From an uncultured Pelagibacteraceae bacterium (GTDB lineage Bacteria > Pseudomonadota > Alphaproteobacteria > Pelagibacterales > Pelagibacteraceae), in contig CACLUK010000001.1 of NCBI GenBank assembly GCA_902610115.1, positions 84,876 to 148,875 on the forward strand: a stretch of 64,000 nucleotides of DNA, in the 5' to 3' direction. The notes below the pieces were generated by a model that did not search any database, had not been told where the DNA came from, and was given only the letters and a program-made list of their open reading frames with translations. Position numbers and translations under genes: made by a program. Positions 16,587-25,575 of this stretch are shown here, one piece after another. The first letter of the stretch is position 1; each line of letters starts with the position of its first letter.

Positions 16587-18128
16587 ATGAAAAAAAAATT
16601 AAGTTACAGAGATAAATTACTAGAGTTAGCTTACATATACAATGTAAAAGAAATACAAGAATATACAAAGAGAAGAAAAGACTTAACCACAGGTCAAATA
16701 GAATTAATTTTAAAAAAGAATAAAATTATAATCCCTAAAGACTACAAAACTTCTTTTTTTAAAGAAAATTTTTCAAAACCAATTTCAAAATTGAAATCAA
16801 GTATTATCGAATATAAAGAAGAAAAAATTAAAGATAAAAATAGATTTTTACGAAGAGTTGAAAATTATAAATATGATACATCAAGAAAAGTAAACCACGG
16901 AATAAACAATATTTGGAAAAGTATTGGAAATGCTGGAATTAATTTTTTAAATGTGCTCCCAAAACTGGGATATACAGTCGCAAAATTTTTCGGGAATCTT
17001 TTTACGGATGTTTTCAACTCAATATATAATCAGCAAATAGATCAAAAAAGTGCAAGAAATGTAATTTTAGGTTTTTTCATAGTAGCAGGAGTCACGACTG
17101 CCATTTTCGCAGGTATTAATGCTTATAAAAATTATGATTCTATAAAAGCTAAATTAGAAACAAAAAAATCTGATGTTAAGGTTGAAAAAGAGATAAAGAA
17201 ACCAGAAATAAAAGTTAAGAAAGAAGCAAAGAAACCAGAGCTAAAGGTTAAAAAAGAGTCAAAGAAACCAGAGCTAAAAGTCAAAAAAGAGGCAAAGAAA
17301 CCAGAGCTTAAAGTAAAAGAGAAAAATGTTGCAGAGGTAATCTTACCTGATTTAAATTTAAAAACAGAAACTGTTATTCAACTTTTCAAAGATGTTGATT
17401 ATGATTTAAGAAAAGTAAGAAATGAAAAATTAGTTAAACCAATTTATTTCACACAATTTCCTAGAGATCTTAATAATCTACAAAGCGTTCAGTTAAAAAA
17501 AGAAACCTTTATTCAAATAGTATTACCTCTAATTGTTGCTGAGAATGAAAAAATATTAGACGATAGAGCAAAATTAAAAATTCTTTCTGAAAAAAAATTC
17601 ACATCAGACTTAGAAAAACAATGGTTAAGGCAAAAACTTTTAGAATATAAAGTGAAAAAGGGTGATTTACAGGAACTAATGTTCAGAATGGATATAATTC
17701 CAGTTTCGATTGCTTTAGCTCAAGCTGCTAAAGAAAGTGGGTGGGGCACATCAAGATTTGCATTAGAGGGTAATGCTATTTTTGGTCAATGGACTTGGGA
17801 TGGACAAGGTATTGCTCCACTAAATAGAGATGATAATAAAAGTCATAAAATTTTAAAATTTCCAATTCTAAGAGCTTCAGTTAAAGCATATAAAAATAAT
17901 TTAAATACACATAAAAGTTATGGGAAATTTAGAACAAAAAGAAAGCAACTTAGAGACAAGAATAAAAATATAACAGGTCTGGCCTTGACAGAAACTTTAA
18001 AAAATTATGCTCAAACTGGTTCTGAATATACTAGAATACTAAATCAAATAATTACTCAAAACAGGCTCTCTGATTTCGAATTTGTTAAATTAGTAAACTC
18101 AGTTAAACAGGTTGAGTTGAATTCCTAG
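16587..18128 (+). CDS. Bax-like glucosaminidase-domain membrane protein with Lys-rich repeat
   Basis: 513 residues. The first 150 are basic and amphipathic. One transmembrane helix lies near 158-178 (VILGFFIVAGVTTAIFAGI), and a five-unit 11-residue Lys/Glu/Pro repeat (about 193-247) acts as a spacer. The C-terminal domain (about 290-510) resembles E. coli Bax and other glucosaminidases: SIALAQAAKESGWGTSRFA with the presumed catalytic Glu near 382, then NAIFGQWTWDGQGIAP and a NYAQTGSEYTRIL ending. It probably hydrolyses beta-N-acetylglucosaminyl bonds in peptidoglycan, held at the inner membrane (inference). Its TAG stop shares a CTAG palindrome with the convergent deacetylase stop. Confidence 0.82.
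   Translation: MKKKLSYRDKLLELAYIYNVKEIQEYTKRRKDLTTGQIELILKKNKIIIPKDYKTSFFKENFSKPISKLKSSIIEYKEEKIKDKNRFLRRVENYKYDTSRKVNHGINNIWKSIGNAGINFLNVLPKLGYTVAKFFGNLFTDVFNSIYNQQIDQKSARNVILGFFIVAGVTTAIFAGINAYKNYDSIKAKLETKKSDVKVEKEIKKPEIKVKKEAKKPELKVKKESKKPELKVKKEAKKPELKVKEKNVAEVILPDLNLKTETVIQLFKDVDYDLRKVRNEKLVKPIYFTQFPRDLNNLQSVQLKKETFIQIVLPLIVAENEKILDDRAKLKILSEKKFTSDLEKQWLRQKLLEYKVKKGDLQELMFRMDIIPVSIALAQAAKESGWGTSRFALEGNAIFGQWTWDGQGIAPLNRDDNKSHKILKFPILRASVKAYKNNLNTHKSYGKFRTKRKQLRDKNKNITGLALTETLKNYAQTGSEYTRILNQIITQNRLSDFEFVKLVNSVKQVELNS
17163..17327 (+). repeat. Five tandem 33-bp units inside the Bax-like gene
   Basis: Five in-frame 33-bp units encode an 11-residue repeat of consensus KKPELKVKKEA. The first unit is degenerate (KKSDVKVEKEI) and the last ends KEKN. 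The codons vary between units (cca-gag-cta, cca-gaa-ata), so the array is not freshly duplicated, yet it is well placed for length change by recombination. It lies just after the transmembrane helix and probably forms an extended charged periplasmic spacer. Confidence 0.9.
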
Positions 18129-19183
18129 TTTTTATCGCTTATAACAAATTGTATTCCCAGCCATCTCCAAAAACCATCTTTTTCTCTAAGTGAACAATTT
18201 ATTCTACCTCTTTCTCCTACAAATTTTTCAGATATTTTAATTAACAAATTATTTTTTTCAGAAAATGAAATTTTGGAATCTCTCCATCTGTTACCCTCAT
18301 TTGAAAAACATGTAATTTGGTCTAAATTATTAATACCTTCATAGAAATTAATCTTAACAGTTGGTGGATTCTTAGATTGTAAAAGGTATTTTTCATCTGG
18401 GATAACTTTTTTATATTTAAAAGGAAGCGTTTTCATTAATGTATTAAATCTTTTGAGTTCTCCATATTTTTCATTAATTGGAAATCTTGGCAACTCCCAT
18501 AAGTCCTTTGTTTCATCTATAACACCAGAATGTTGACCAAAAGCATATTTAAATCCCAAATCTTTAATTATTCTTTTAAATTCAAGACTATATTCACCGA
18601 AAGGGTAAGAAAAAAAATCAGAGTTTTTACCTAATTTTTTTTTAAATATTTCTATTGATTTCAAAATATCATTTTTAATTGTTTCTGTGTCTTCATCAAC
18701 AAGATATTCATGTGAATGACTATGATTTCCTATTTCAACATTTTCATTTTTGTAAAGCTCAATTATTTGATCCCAATTCATATAATTATAAGATCCAACC
18801 TCTCTTGTATTTACAAATAATATAAAAGGAATTTTTTTTTGCTTTAAGATTGGCCAGGCGTTATTGTAAAAAGATAATAAACCATCGTCTACTGTAAGTA
18901 ATATTTTTCTTTTATGTTTAAGATCAGAAAGACTTTTCTTAAAATTTTTAGGGTGGATAAACTCTATTTCAGAGTTCTCTATTATTTTAATTTGCTTTTT
19001 AAAAATATCTAGTTGTATATTTGTGGAGGGGTATTTATTTTCATTAAACCGATGATACATAATTGAAATAATCCCAAAATCATCAAAATTGTAATTGCCG
19101 GATGCTAATAACTTTGATTGATTAAATTCAAAGGTTATAATAACAGCGAAAATGATCAAAGATTTTTTAATAATAAACTGCAT
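18125..19183 (-). CDS. Polysaccharide deacetylase (NodB-homology, CE4-like)
   Basis: 352 residues. An N-terminal signal or anchor (MQFIIKKSLIIFAVIITFEF) is followed by a NodB-homology domain: GIISIMYHRFNE, KILLTVDDGLLSFY with the catalytic/metal Asp pair, VEIGNHSHSHEYLV with the metal-binding histidines, and FSYPFGEYS. The C-terminal 100 residues (FYEGINNLDQITCFSNEGNR) form a separate beta-rich segment of unknown role. It probably deacetylates an envelope GlcNAc-containing polymer; the substrate is unknown. The 5' end overlaps the divergent tsaB gene by 32 bp (19152-19183). The 3' stop is shared in CTAG with the Bax-like gene. Confidence 0.88.
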   Translation of the reverse strand: MQFIIKKSLIIFAVIITFEFNQSKLLASGNYNFDDFGIISIMYHRFNENKYPSTNIQLDIFKKQIKIIENSEIEFIHPKNFKKSLSDLKHKRKILLTVDDGLLSFYNNAWPILKQKKIPFILFVNTREVGSYNYMNWDQIIELYKNENVEIGNHSHSHEYLVDEDTETIKNDILKSIEIFKKKLGKNSDFFSYPFGEYSLEFKRIIKDLGFKYAFGQHSGVIDETKDLWELPRFPINEKYGELKRFNTLMKTLPFKYKKVIPDEKYLLQSKNPPTVKINFYEGINNLDQITCFSNEGNRWRDSKISFSEKNNLLIKISEKFVGERGRINCSLREKDGFWRWLGIQFVISDKN

Positions 19184-19532
19184 CGGTAAAGATGATAAAT
19201 TAGGTTTAAGAATAAATAAAGATTTTTTTACTAAAAATATAGAGAATAAAACTAATAGTGAAAAATTAGTTTATGAAATATTTAAATTTTTAGAAAACCA
19301 TAAGGTCATACTAAATAAAAGTTTTAGTGTTTTAGTTAATCAAGGTCCAGGTAGCTTTTCTGGTTTAAGAATATCAATAGCTATTGCAAAAGGATTGCAT
19401 ATCTCCAAAAAAGTTAGGCTTTTTGGATTTAAATGCTCTAATTTATCTTCATTTAGTCAAGAAAATATTGAAAAATTATTAAAGAAAAATTTAATAGAAA
19501 AAAAATTGATAATGCCCATATATTTAAGTTAA
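19152..19532 (+). CDS. tsaB: Short TsaB-like protein (tRNA t6A pathway)
   Basis: 126 residues. The core motif VNQGPGSFSGLRISIAIAKGLH is the TsaB/TsaD-type actin-like ATPase signature. TsaB partners TsaD and TsaE to make N6-threonylcarbamoyladenosine on ANN-decoding tRNAs; tsaE is present at 63430. Typical TsaB is about 220-230 residues, so nearly the whole second lobe is missing. The stop at 19530-19532 is 8 bp before fur, leaving no room for a frameshifted remainder. The N-terminal half carries the dimer surface with TsaD, so a minimal functional form is plausible (inference). rimI, commonly found next, is absent. The start lies inside the divergent deacetylase gene. Confidence 0.85.
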   Translation: MIKDFLIINCIGKDDKLGLRINKDFFTKNIENKTNSEKLVYEIFKFLENHKVILNKSFSVLVNQGPGSFSGLRISIAIAKGLHISKKVRLFGFKCSNLSSFSQENIEKLLKKNLIEKKLIMPIYLS

Positions 19533-19540
19533 ATTGACCT

Positions 19541-19960
19541 ATGAGTATTATTGAGGAAAAATGTAAACAAAAAGGTGTAAGGCTTACTGATCAAAGAAAG
19601 GTTATTGCTAGAATATTATCTGAGTCAAAAGAAGTTTATGGCTCAAAAGATCACCCGGATGTAGATGAGCTACACAAAAGAGTTACAGCTATTGATGATA
19701 AAATAAGTATTGCTACAGTTTATAGAACCGTAAAACTTTTTGAGGAAGCTGGAATATTAGTCAAACATGATTTTAAAGCTGGCAAAGCTCGCTATGAGAT
19801 TAATGATGATCACAATCATCTAATAGACATCAATAGCGGAGAAATTGTAGAATTTGTAGATAAAGACATAGAAGAATTGCAAAAAAAAATTGCCAAAAAG
19901 TTAGGATATAATCTTGTAGATCATAAACTAGAGCTTTATGGTTCCAAAATAAAAAAATAA
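19541..19960 (+). CDS. fur: Fur-family transcriptional regulator
   Basis: 139 residues. The winged-helix domain (1-85) includes GVRLTDQRKVIARIL and ISIATVYRTVKLFEEAGILV. The metal-binding and dimer domain has DDHNHLIDINSGEIVEF. There is no CxxC structural zinc motif, as in many alphaproteobacterial Fur/Mur proteins. It is expected to sense Fe(II) or Mn(II) and repress metal uptake; which metal cannot be read here. It is located between tsaB and miaB, 8 bp after tsaB, a common alphaproteobacterial order. A second family member (irr-like) is at 34602. Confidence 0.93.
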   Translation: MSIIEEKCKQKGVRLTDQRKVIARILSESKEVYGSKDHPDVDELHKRVTAIDDKISIATVYRTVKLFEEAGILVKHDFKAGKARYEINDDHNHLIDINSGEIVEFVDKDIEELQKKIAKKLGYNLVDHKLELYGSKIKK

Positions 19961-19961
19961 A

Positions 19962-21293
19962 TTGAGAAAAAAAATCTTCATAAAAACTTTTGGTTGCCAA
20001 ATGAATGAATACGACAGTAAACGTATTTATGATGTTGTAAAAAAAATTGGTTATATAAAAACAGAGAAACCAGATGAGGCTAATTGTTATATTATAAATA
20101 CCTGTCATATTAGAGAGAAAGCTACTGATAAAGTTTATCATGACGTTGGTAGAGTAAAAAAAAATTTTAGAAATAAAAAAAAACCAATAGTAATTATCAC
20201 AGGTTGCGTAGCTCAGGCTGAAGGTGAAATTTTATTAAAAAGAGAAAAATATATTGATGCAGTTGTAGGTCCACAATCTTACCATCGATTATCTGAAATT
20301 TTAAAAAAAATTGAGTCTAATTCAACAAGTATTGATTCTACGGAATTCGAAGTAATTGAAAAATTTGATAATTTAAATCTAATAAAAAACTCTGATTCAA
20401 ATATTTCTTCATTTCTAACTATACAAGAGGGATGTGATAAATTTTGTAAGTTTTGTGTTGTTCCGTATACAAGGGGTGCAGAATTTTCACGTTCAATCAA
20501 AGAGATTTTAAATGAGTGTCAAGATTTAGTTAATAATGGAGCGAAAGAAATTACTTTGCTTGGTCAAAATGTTAATGCATTTAATTATGGAGGAAATAAA
20601 CTTTCAACCTTAATATCAGAGATTAACAAGCTCGATAGAATTAGAAGAATAAGATATACCACTTCCCATCCCTTAGATTTTTCTGATGATTTAATCGAAG
20701 CCCATAAAACTGTAGAAAAATTGATGCCATTAATACATTTGCCTATCCAAAGTGGTTCAAATAAAATATTAAAAAGCATGAATAGAAAACATTCTGTTGA
20801 GGACTATATTAATTTAGTTAACAAGTTAAAAAGATTGAATCCAGCAATTAGGTTTTCTAGTGATTTTATTATTGGCTACCCAGGCGAAACAGATAAAGAC
20901 TTCAATGATACTTTAAAACTTTTAAAAGAAGTTGAATTCATCAATTCGTATTCTTTTATATTTAGTCCCAGACCTGGAACTCCGGCATCAAAAATGAAAA
21001 AAATTGATGAAAACTTGACTAAAGAAAGACTAAAAATATTCCAAAAATCAGCTGGAGAATTAAAGATGAAATATAGAAAAGAATTATTTAATAAAAAGTC
21101 ATCAGTATTGTTCGAAAATAAAATTAAAGGAAAAGAAAATGAGTTTTTCGGTCGAGATGAGTACTTAAATTCCGTGATAGTTAAAAGTCACAATGATCTA
21201 GTTGGAAAAATTGAAGTAGTTGATATTTTAGACGGAAGTCAAAACACCTTATATGGAAAAATAGAAAAAAAATTTAATAATTTTGCCGCATAA
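19962..21293 (+). CDS. miaB: tRNA-2-methylthio-N6-dimethylallyladenosine synthase
   Basis: 443 residues, a radical-SAM methylthiotransferase. The N-terminal UPF0004 domain has IKTFGCQMNEYDS and INTCHIREKA, with VIITGCVAQAEG as the third cluster ligand. The radical-SAM motif is EGCDKFCKFCVVPYTRG (CxxxCxxC), and a C-terminal TRAM domain ends near LYGKIEKKF. It adds the methylthio group to i6A37 of tRNA. The start is TTG at 19962, one base after the fur stop; no ATG lies close. It overlaps phoH by one base (TAATG). Confidence 0.97.
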   Translation: MRKKIFIKTFGCQMNEYDSKRIYDVVKKIGYIKTEKPDEANCYIINTCHIREKATDKVYHDVGRVKKNFRNKKKPIVIITGCVAQAEGEILLKREKYIDAVVGPQSYHRLSEILKKIESNSTSIDSTEFEVIEKFDNLNLIKNSDSNISSFLTIQEGCDKFCKFCVVPYTRGAEFSRSIKEILNECQDLVNNGAKEITLLGQNVNAFNYGGNKLSTLISEINKLDRIRRIRYTTSHPLDFSDDLIEAHKTVEKLMPLIHLPIQSGSNKILKSMNRKHSVEDYINLVNKLKRLNPAIRFSSDFIIGYPGETDKDFNDTLKLLKEVEFINSYSFIFSPRPGTPASKMKKIDENLTKERLKIFQKSAGELKMKYRKELFNKKSSVLFENKIKGKENEFFGRDEYLNSVIVKSHNDLVGKIEVVDILDGSQNTLYGKIEKKFNNFAA

Positions 21294-22297
21294 TGTCAGA
21301 AATAACTAAAATTAATCAAAATTTGATTGTGAAAAAAATTGATGAAGAAACAGTTAATATACAAATAGTTGAAAATGAAATGTTAATGTCTATAGCAGGT
21401 CAATTCGATCAGAATTTGAAAGAACTTGCTAAACTAACAAAAACGAACATTTTTTTTAGAGGAAACTCTATAACTTGTAAGGGAAAAAATAAAAATACTG
21501 CTATATTTTGTGATGCAATAAAGTTTTTAGTAAATAAATTTTTTTTAACCAATATAATTGAAAAAGAAGATATACTCCTCTCTGTAAAAAAAAATATGGA
21601 ATTAGAAGAGTCAAATGTAGAATCATTTAAACAACTGATTAAAACTCCGAGAAAATCTGTTATAGCGCGTTCCGAAAAACAGTCAGACTATATCAAAGCA
21701 TTAAAAGAAAATGATATTGTTATGTCTTTAGGTCCCGCAGGGACGGGAAAAAGTTTTTTAGCAGTATCTGTTGGCGTTACAATGTTGATGGAGAAAAAAA
21801 TTGAAAGAGTAATACTATCCAGACCAGCGGTTGAAGCTGGAGAAAAGTTAGGATTTTTGCCTGGTGATATGAAAGAGAAGGTAGATCCATATTTAAGACC
21901 ATTATACGACGCACTTTATGAATTGTTTGGTTCAGATAAAATAGACAAAAAAATAGAAACCGGAGAAATCGAAATAGCTCCATTAGCTTTTATGCGAGGA
22001 AGGACTTTAAAAAATTGCTTTGCTATTTTAGACGAGGCGCAAAATGCGACTGAAACACAAATTAAAATGTTTTTAACAAGAATAGGCGAAAATTCAAAGC
22101 TTGTTGTTAATGGAGATCCATCACAAATTGACTTAATTAACAAATCGCAATCAGGTTTAATAAAATCAAAAAATATTTTGAAACATTTAAAAGAAATAAA
22201 AATCGTTGAGTTTGATCATAAAGATGTTGTTAGACATCCGTTAGTTTCAAAAATTATTAGGGCTTATCAAACAAAAAGCACTGATGATAAAAATTAA
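21293..22297 (+). CDS. ybeZ: PhoH-like ATPase (YbeZ type)
   Basis: 334 residues. After a small N-terminal KH-like region, the PhoH P-loop domain shows VMSLGPAGTGKSFLAVSVGV (Walker A), the RPAVEAGEKLGFLPGDM block, FAILDEAQNAT (Walker B) and VVNGDPSQIDL. YbeZ proteins work with the RNase YbeY in 16S rRNA maturation and quality control, and ybeY follows at once. The neighbouring genes overlap at both ends (1 bp with miaB, 14 bp with ybeY), so they form one translational unit. Confidence 0.94.
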   Translation: MSEITKINQNLIVKKIDEETVNIQIVENEMLMSIAGQFDQNLKELAKLTKTNIFFRGNSITCKGKNKNTAIFCDAIKFLVNKFFLTNIIEKEDILLSVKKNMELEESNVESFKQLIKTPRKSVIARSEKQSDYIKALKENDIVMSLGPAGTGKSFLAVSVGVTMLMEKKIERVILSRPAVEAGEKLGFLPGDMKEKVDPYLRPLYDALYELFGSDKIDKKIETGEIEIAPLAFMRGRTLKNCFAILDEAQNATETQIKMFLTRIGENSKLVVNGDPSQIDLINKSQSGLIKSKNILKHLKEIKIVEFDHKDVVRHPLVSKIIRAYQTKSTDDKN

Positions 22298-22748
22298 TGT
22301 AATTTTAAATAACAAAGAATGGTATCGTTATATAAAAAATCCAACAAATTTTATCGATAAAAAAATTAAAAATTTAAATAAAAAATTTACTAAATACAAA
22401 AAAAACATAATTTTTTGTACTTTGCTTCTATCGGGAAATTATGAGATAAAAAAATTAAATAAGAAATTTAGAAAAAAAAATAAAACAACCGACGTTTTGT
22501 CTTTTCCATTTTATAATTTAAAGGAGTTAAAAACTAAACTTAAAAAGAATAAGGAAATTTATCTAGGGGATATTATAATAAATTTAAATAAAATTAAAAA
22601 CAAGAAGGATAAGAAAGATTTTGAATTACAACTTAATAAACTCTGGGTTCATGGCATAGTTCATTTATTTGGATATGATCATAAAAAGGATAAAGATTTT
22701 TATTATATGTCCAAAATTGAAAAAAAATTTCTTTCTTATCTAAATTAA
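22284..22748 (+). CDS. ybeY: Endoribonuclease YbeY (rRNA maturation)
   Basis: 154 residues, very Lys-rich. The metal-binding motif is intact: WVHGIVHLFGYDHKKD gives the H-x3-H-x5-H ligands, and TTDVLSFPF precedes it. YbeY is a single-strand RNase required for 16S rRNA 3' processing. It overlaps ybeZ by 14 bp and lnt by one base (TAATG). corC, often between ybeY and lnt, is absent. Confidence 0.96.
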   Translation: MIKINVILNNKEWYRYIKNPTNFIDKKIKNLNKKFTKYKKNIIFCTLLLSGNYEIKKLNKKFRKKNKTTDVLSFPFYNLKELKTKLKKNKEIYLGDIIINLNKIKNKKDKKDFELQLNKLWVHGIVHLFGYDHKKDKDFYYMSKIEKKFLSYLN

Positions 22749-24331
22749 TGTTTACAGAACTTCTCAACAAAAGAATTTTTACCCTTTATATTTTTCCATT
22801 TATTTTTGGCATATTCTCTGTTTTTTCTTTTCAACCATTTAATTTTACATTTATAAATTTTTTAATTTTACCTATAATTTTCTATTTAATAATTTTCATT
22901 AAAAAAAAATCAAAGAGCAAGTTTAGAAAAAAACCTTATAAAAAAAATTTTTTTATATTTGGAACCGTTTTCGGTTTTGGATTTTATTTAGGAGGATTGC
23001 ATTGGATAATAAATTCACTAACATTCGATGATAATTTTAAAATTTTAATTCCCTTTGGTTTATTTTTCATACCATTATTTTTAAGTTTATTTTTTTCTAT
23101 ATTGATTGTTCTTATAGGGCCAATATTAAAAGCAAATTTATCATCTATGCTTCTTTTTTCGGCAGGTTTAGCTTTTTCTGATTATTTGCGAGCAAAAATA
23201 TTGACAGGTTTTCCGTGGAATCTATGGGCTTACAGTTTCTCCTGGAATTTAGAAATTCTTCAAATTTTAAACAAACTAGGCTTGTTTGCATTTAATTTAA
23301 TAATAATAACAATTTTTTTATTACCGTCAGTTTTATTTTTAAGTATGCACACAAGTAAAAAACTTTTTATTTTAAGTTTATTACCTCTATTTCTTTCTTC
23401 ACTATATATTTACGGAGATATTTCTTTAAATAAAAATCAAATTTTTTTGAATTCTTTTAATAATAATAAACAATTAAAAATTAATAGGGCAAATATTAAA
23501 ATAGTTTCTCCAAATTTTAAACTTAAGTACGGTCTTTCCGACGAAGAAATTAAAATAAGACTAAAAAAATTAATTAGGTATAGCGAACCTGAAGAAAATA
23601 AAACCACTATTTTTATTTGGCCAGAGGGTGTGTTTAGCGGTCACAGTTATAAAGAAATAATCTTTTTAAAAAAAAATTTCTCTCAGAACTTTAGCAATAA
23701 ACACTATATTGTATTTGGAATAAATAGATTTAATAACCAAAGCAAAGGATTAAATAATAGTCTTATAATTGTAAATAATAATTTAGAAATTATACAAGAA
23801 TATAAAAAACAAAAACTTGTACCATTTGGTGAATTTTTACCTTTTGAAAGAATATTAAAAAAAATTGGTTTAAAAAAAATTACAGAGGGATATGGATCTT
23901 TTTTACGAGGTAATAAACAAGAAAACTTAGAAATACAAAATTTAAATATTTTACCTTTAATTTGTTATGAAATCATATTCACAGATTTTATACAACAATC
24001 TAAAAAAGATACTAATTTAATTATAAATATTTCAGAAGATGGATGGTTTGGAAAATCTATAGGTCCCCATCAACACTTTTCAAAAGCAGTTTTTAGAGCA
24101 ATTGAACAAAATTCGTTTTTAATAAGATCTGCAAACAAAGGTATTAGCGCTTTTATAGATAATAAGGGAAAAGTAATAAAAAAATTGCACGCTAATGAGT
24201 CAGGGAACGTTGAGTTACAAGTTCCGTTAATTAAAGGTCAAAATAAAAATAAAAATGATTTGATATTTTTCATTCTTTTAATTACATATATTTCCATCTT
24301 TACATTAAACAATATAAAAAATGACAAATAA
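22748..24331 (+). CDS. lnt: Apolipoprotein N-acyltransferase
   Basis: 527 residues. Six or so hydrophobic segments cover residues 12-215 ([27 protein letters not shown]). A nitrilase-like periplasmic domain follows (about 240-500) with [10 protein letters not shown] containing the catalytic Glu, [15 protein letters not shown] containing the Lys, and [10 protein letters not shown] containing the Cys. It adds the third acyl chain to lipoproteins such as the BON protein of this window. The 3' end overlaps metK by 11 bp. Confidence 0.96.
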   Translation: MFTELLNKRIFTLYIFPFIFGIFSVFSFQPFNFTFINFLILPIIFYLIIFIKKKSKSKFRKKPYKKNFFIFGTVFGFGFYLGGLHWIINSLTFDDNFKILIPFGLFFIPLFLSLFFSILIVLIGPILKANLSSMLLFSAGLAFSDYLRAKILTGFPWNLWAYSFSWNLEILQILNKLGLFAFNLIIITIFLLPSVLFLSMHTSKKLFILSLLPLFLSSLYIYGDISLNKNQIFLNSFNNNKQLKINRANIKIVSPNFKLKYGLSDEEIKIRLKKLIRYSEPEENKTTIFIWPEGVFSGHSYKEIIFLKKNFSQNFSNKHYIVFGINRFNNQSKGLNNSLIIVNNNLEIIQEYKKQKLVPFGEFLPFERILKKIGLKKITEGYGSFLRGNKQENLEIQNLNILPLICYEIIFTDFIQQSKKDTNLIINISEDGWFGKSIGPHQHFSKAVFRAIEQNSFLIRSANKGISAFIDNKGKVIKKLHANESGNVELQVPLIKGQNKNKNDLIFFILLITYISIFTLNNIKNDK

Positions 24332-25484
24332 AAATTTTTTATTTACAAGCGAGTCAGTTTCGGAAGGTCACCCTGATAAAGTTTGCGACAGAATATCCGA
24401 TATGATTGTAGATTTATATTTAAGCAAAGACCCAGTTTCAAGAGTTGCTTGTGAAACTCTAACAACGACAAATAAAGTTGTTCTTGCTGGAGAAACACGT
24501 GGACCTAAAATTCATAAAGATGAATTAATAAGCAATGTAAAAAATTGTATAAAAGATATCGGGTATGATCAAGAAGGTTTTAGTTGGAAAACAGCAAATA
24601 TTGAAACTTTCTTACATGAACAATCCTCTGATATCGCTATGGGAGTAGATTCAAAAGATAACAAAGATGAGGGAGCAGGAGATCAAGGAATTATGTTTGG
24701 CTATGCTTGCAAAGAAACCGAAGATTTAATGCCGGCACCTATTCATTTCTCTCATAAAATTTTAAGATTAATGGCAGAAGATAGAAAAAAAGGGATTTTA
24801 AAAGGTATCGAACCAGACTCAAAGAGTCAGGTTACTATGCAATATGAAAATAATAAACCTGTAAAAGTTACTTCTGTAGTAATTTCATCACAGCATTCAA
24901 AAGATTTGAGTCAAGAAAAAGTAAGAGAATTGGTTATTCCTTATATAAGTAAATCTATACCTAGCAAGTATTTACAAGATTTAGATAAACAAGAAATTTA
25001 CATAAATCCTACTGGTCAATTTATTATCGGAGGACCAGATGGGGATACAGGCTTAACAGGAAGAAAAATAATTGTTGATACATATGGAGGAGCTGCACCG
25101 CACGGAGGAGGTGCTTTTTCCGGAAAAGACCCAACAAAAGTTGACAGATCAGCTGCATACGCATCAAGATATTTAGCAAAAAATATTGTTGCAGCAGGTG
25201 TATCAGAAAAATGTCTCATTCAACTTGCTTATGCAATCGGAGTTTCTAAGCCGCTATCTATATTTATAAAACTTGATGAAGGAGATGAGAGTAAAATTGA
25301 AAAAATTTTAAAAATTATTAATCAAAACTTTGATTTATCTCCTAGAGGAATTAGAGAAATGTTAAAATTAAATAGTCCTATATATGAAGTAACTTCGTCT
25401 TATGGACATTTTGGAAGAAAACCGACAAATAATGGTCAATTTACGTGGGAAAAAACGGACAAAGTGAATTTATTTAATCAGTAA
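24321..25484 (+). CDS. metK: S-adenosylmethionine synthase
   Basis: 387 residues with [20 protein letters not shown] (ATP-binding His and Asp), [12 protein letters not shown], the [24 protein letters not shown] block and the P-loop-like [19 protein letters not shown]. It makes SAM from methionine and ATP, feeding MiaB, RsmI and UbiE, with recycling by AhcY. The start lies inside lnt, so there is no room for a SAM riboswitch. A terminator-like hairpin lies 53 bp after the stop. trmB, a usual neighbour in alphaproteobacteria, is not present. Confidence 0.98.
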   Translation: MTNKNFLFTSESVSEGHPDKVCDRISDMIVDLYLSKDPVSRVACETLTTTNKVVLAGETRGPKIHKDELISNVKNCIKDIGYDQEGFSWKTANIETFLHEQSSDIAMGVDSKDNKDEGAGDQGIMFGYACKETEDLMPAPIHFSHKILRLMAEDRKKGILKGIEPDSKSQVTMQYENNKPVKVTSVVISSQHSKDLSQEKVRELVIPYISKSIPSKYLQDLDKQEIYINPTGQFIIGGPDGDTGLTGRKIIVDTYGGAAPHGGGAFSGKDPTKVDRSAAYASRYLAKNIVAAGVSEKCLIQLAYAIGVSKPLSIFIKLDEGDESKIEKILKIINQNFDLSPRGIREMLKLNSPIYEVTSSYGHFGRKPTNNGQFTWEKTDKVNLFNQ

Positions 25485-25536
25485 TCTTGAAAAAACCATA
25501 AATTTCTTTTAGAACTTAATAAATATTGAAAAATTC

Positions 25537-25563
25537 AAAATGGGCACAAGCCCATTTTTTTTT
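25537..25563 (+). terminator. Intrinsic terminator or attenuator between metK and nusA
   Basis: A perfect stem TGGGC (25541-25545), loop ACAA, GCCCA (25550-25554), extended by A/T pairs and followed by an unbroken run of nine T (25555-25563). This is the clearest intrinsic terminator of the window. It ends directly at the nusA ribosome-binding site (AGGAG, 25564-25568). It may end the fur-metK transcript, or attenuate nusA if transcription starts upstream in the 25485-25536 spacer. Confidence 0.85.
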
Positions 25564-25575
25564 AGGAGCTATAAA

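Noticed and set aside
17163..17327. CRISPR-like array
   Set aside because: The 33-bp units are contiguous, in frame and coding, without spacers or palindromic repeats.
24200..24330. SAM or SAH riboswitch before metK or ahcY
   Set aside because: metK starts inside lnt, and ahcY has only 48 bp of upstream spacer; neither leaves room for a known aptamer and I see no matching fold.
25540..25575. ATG at 25540 as nusA start
   Set aside because: This codon lies in the stem of the terminator hairpin; ATG 25576 has a good AGGAG and the normal family N-terminus.
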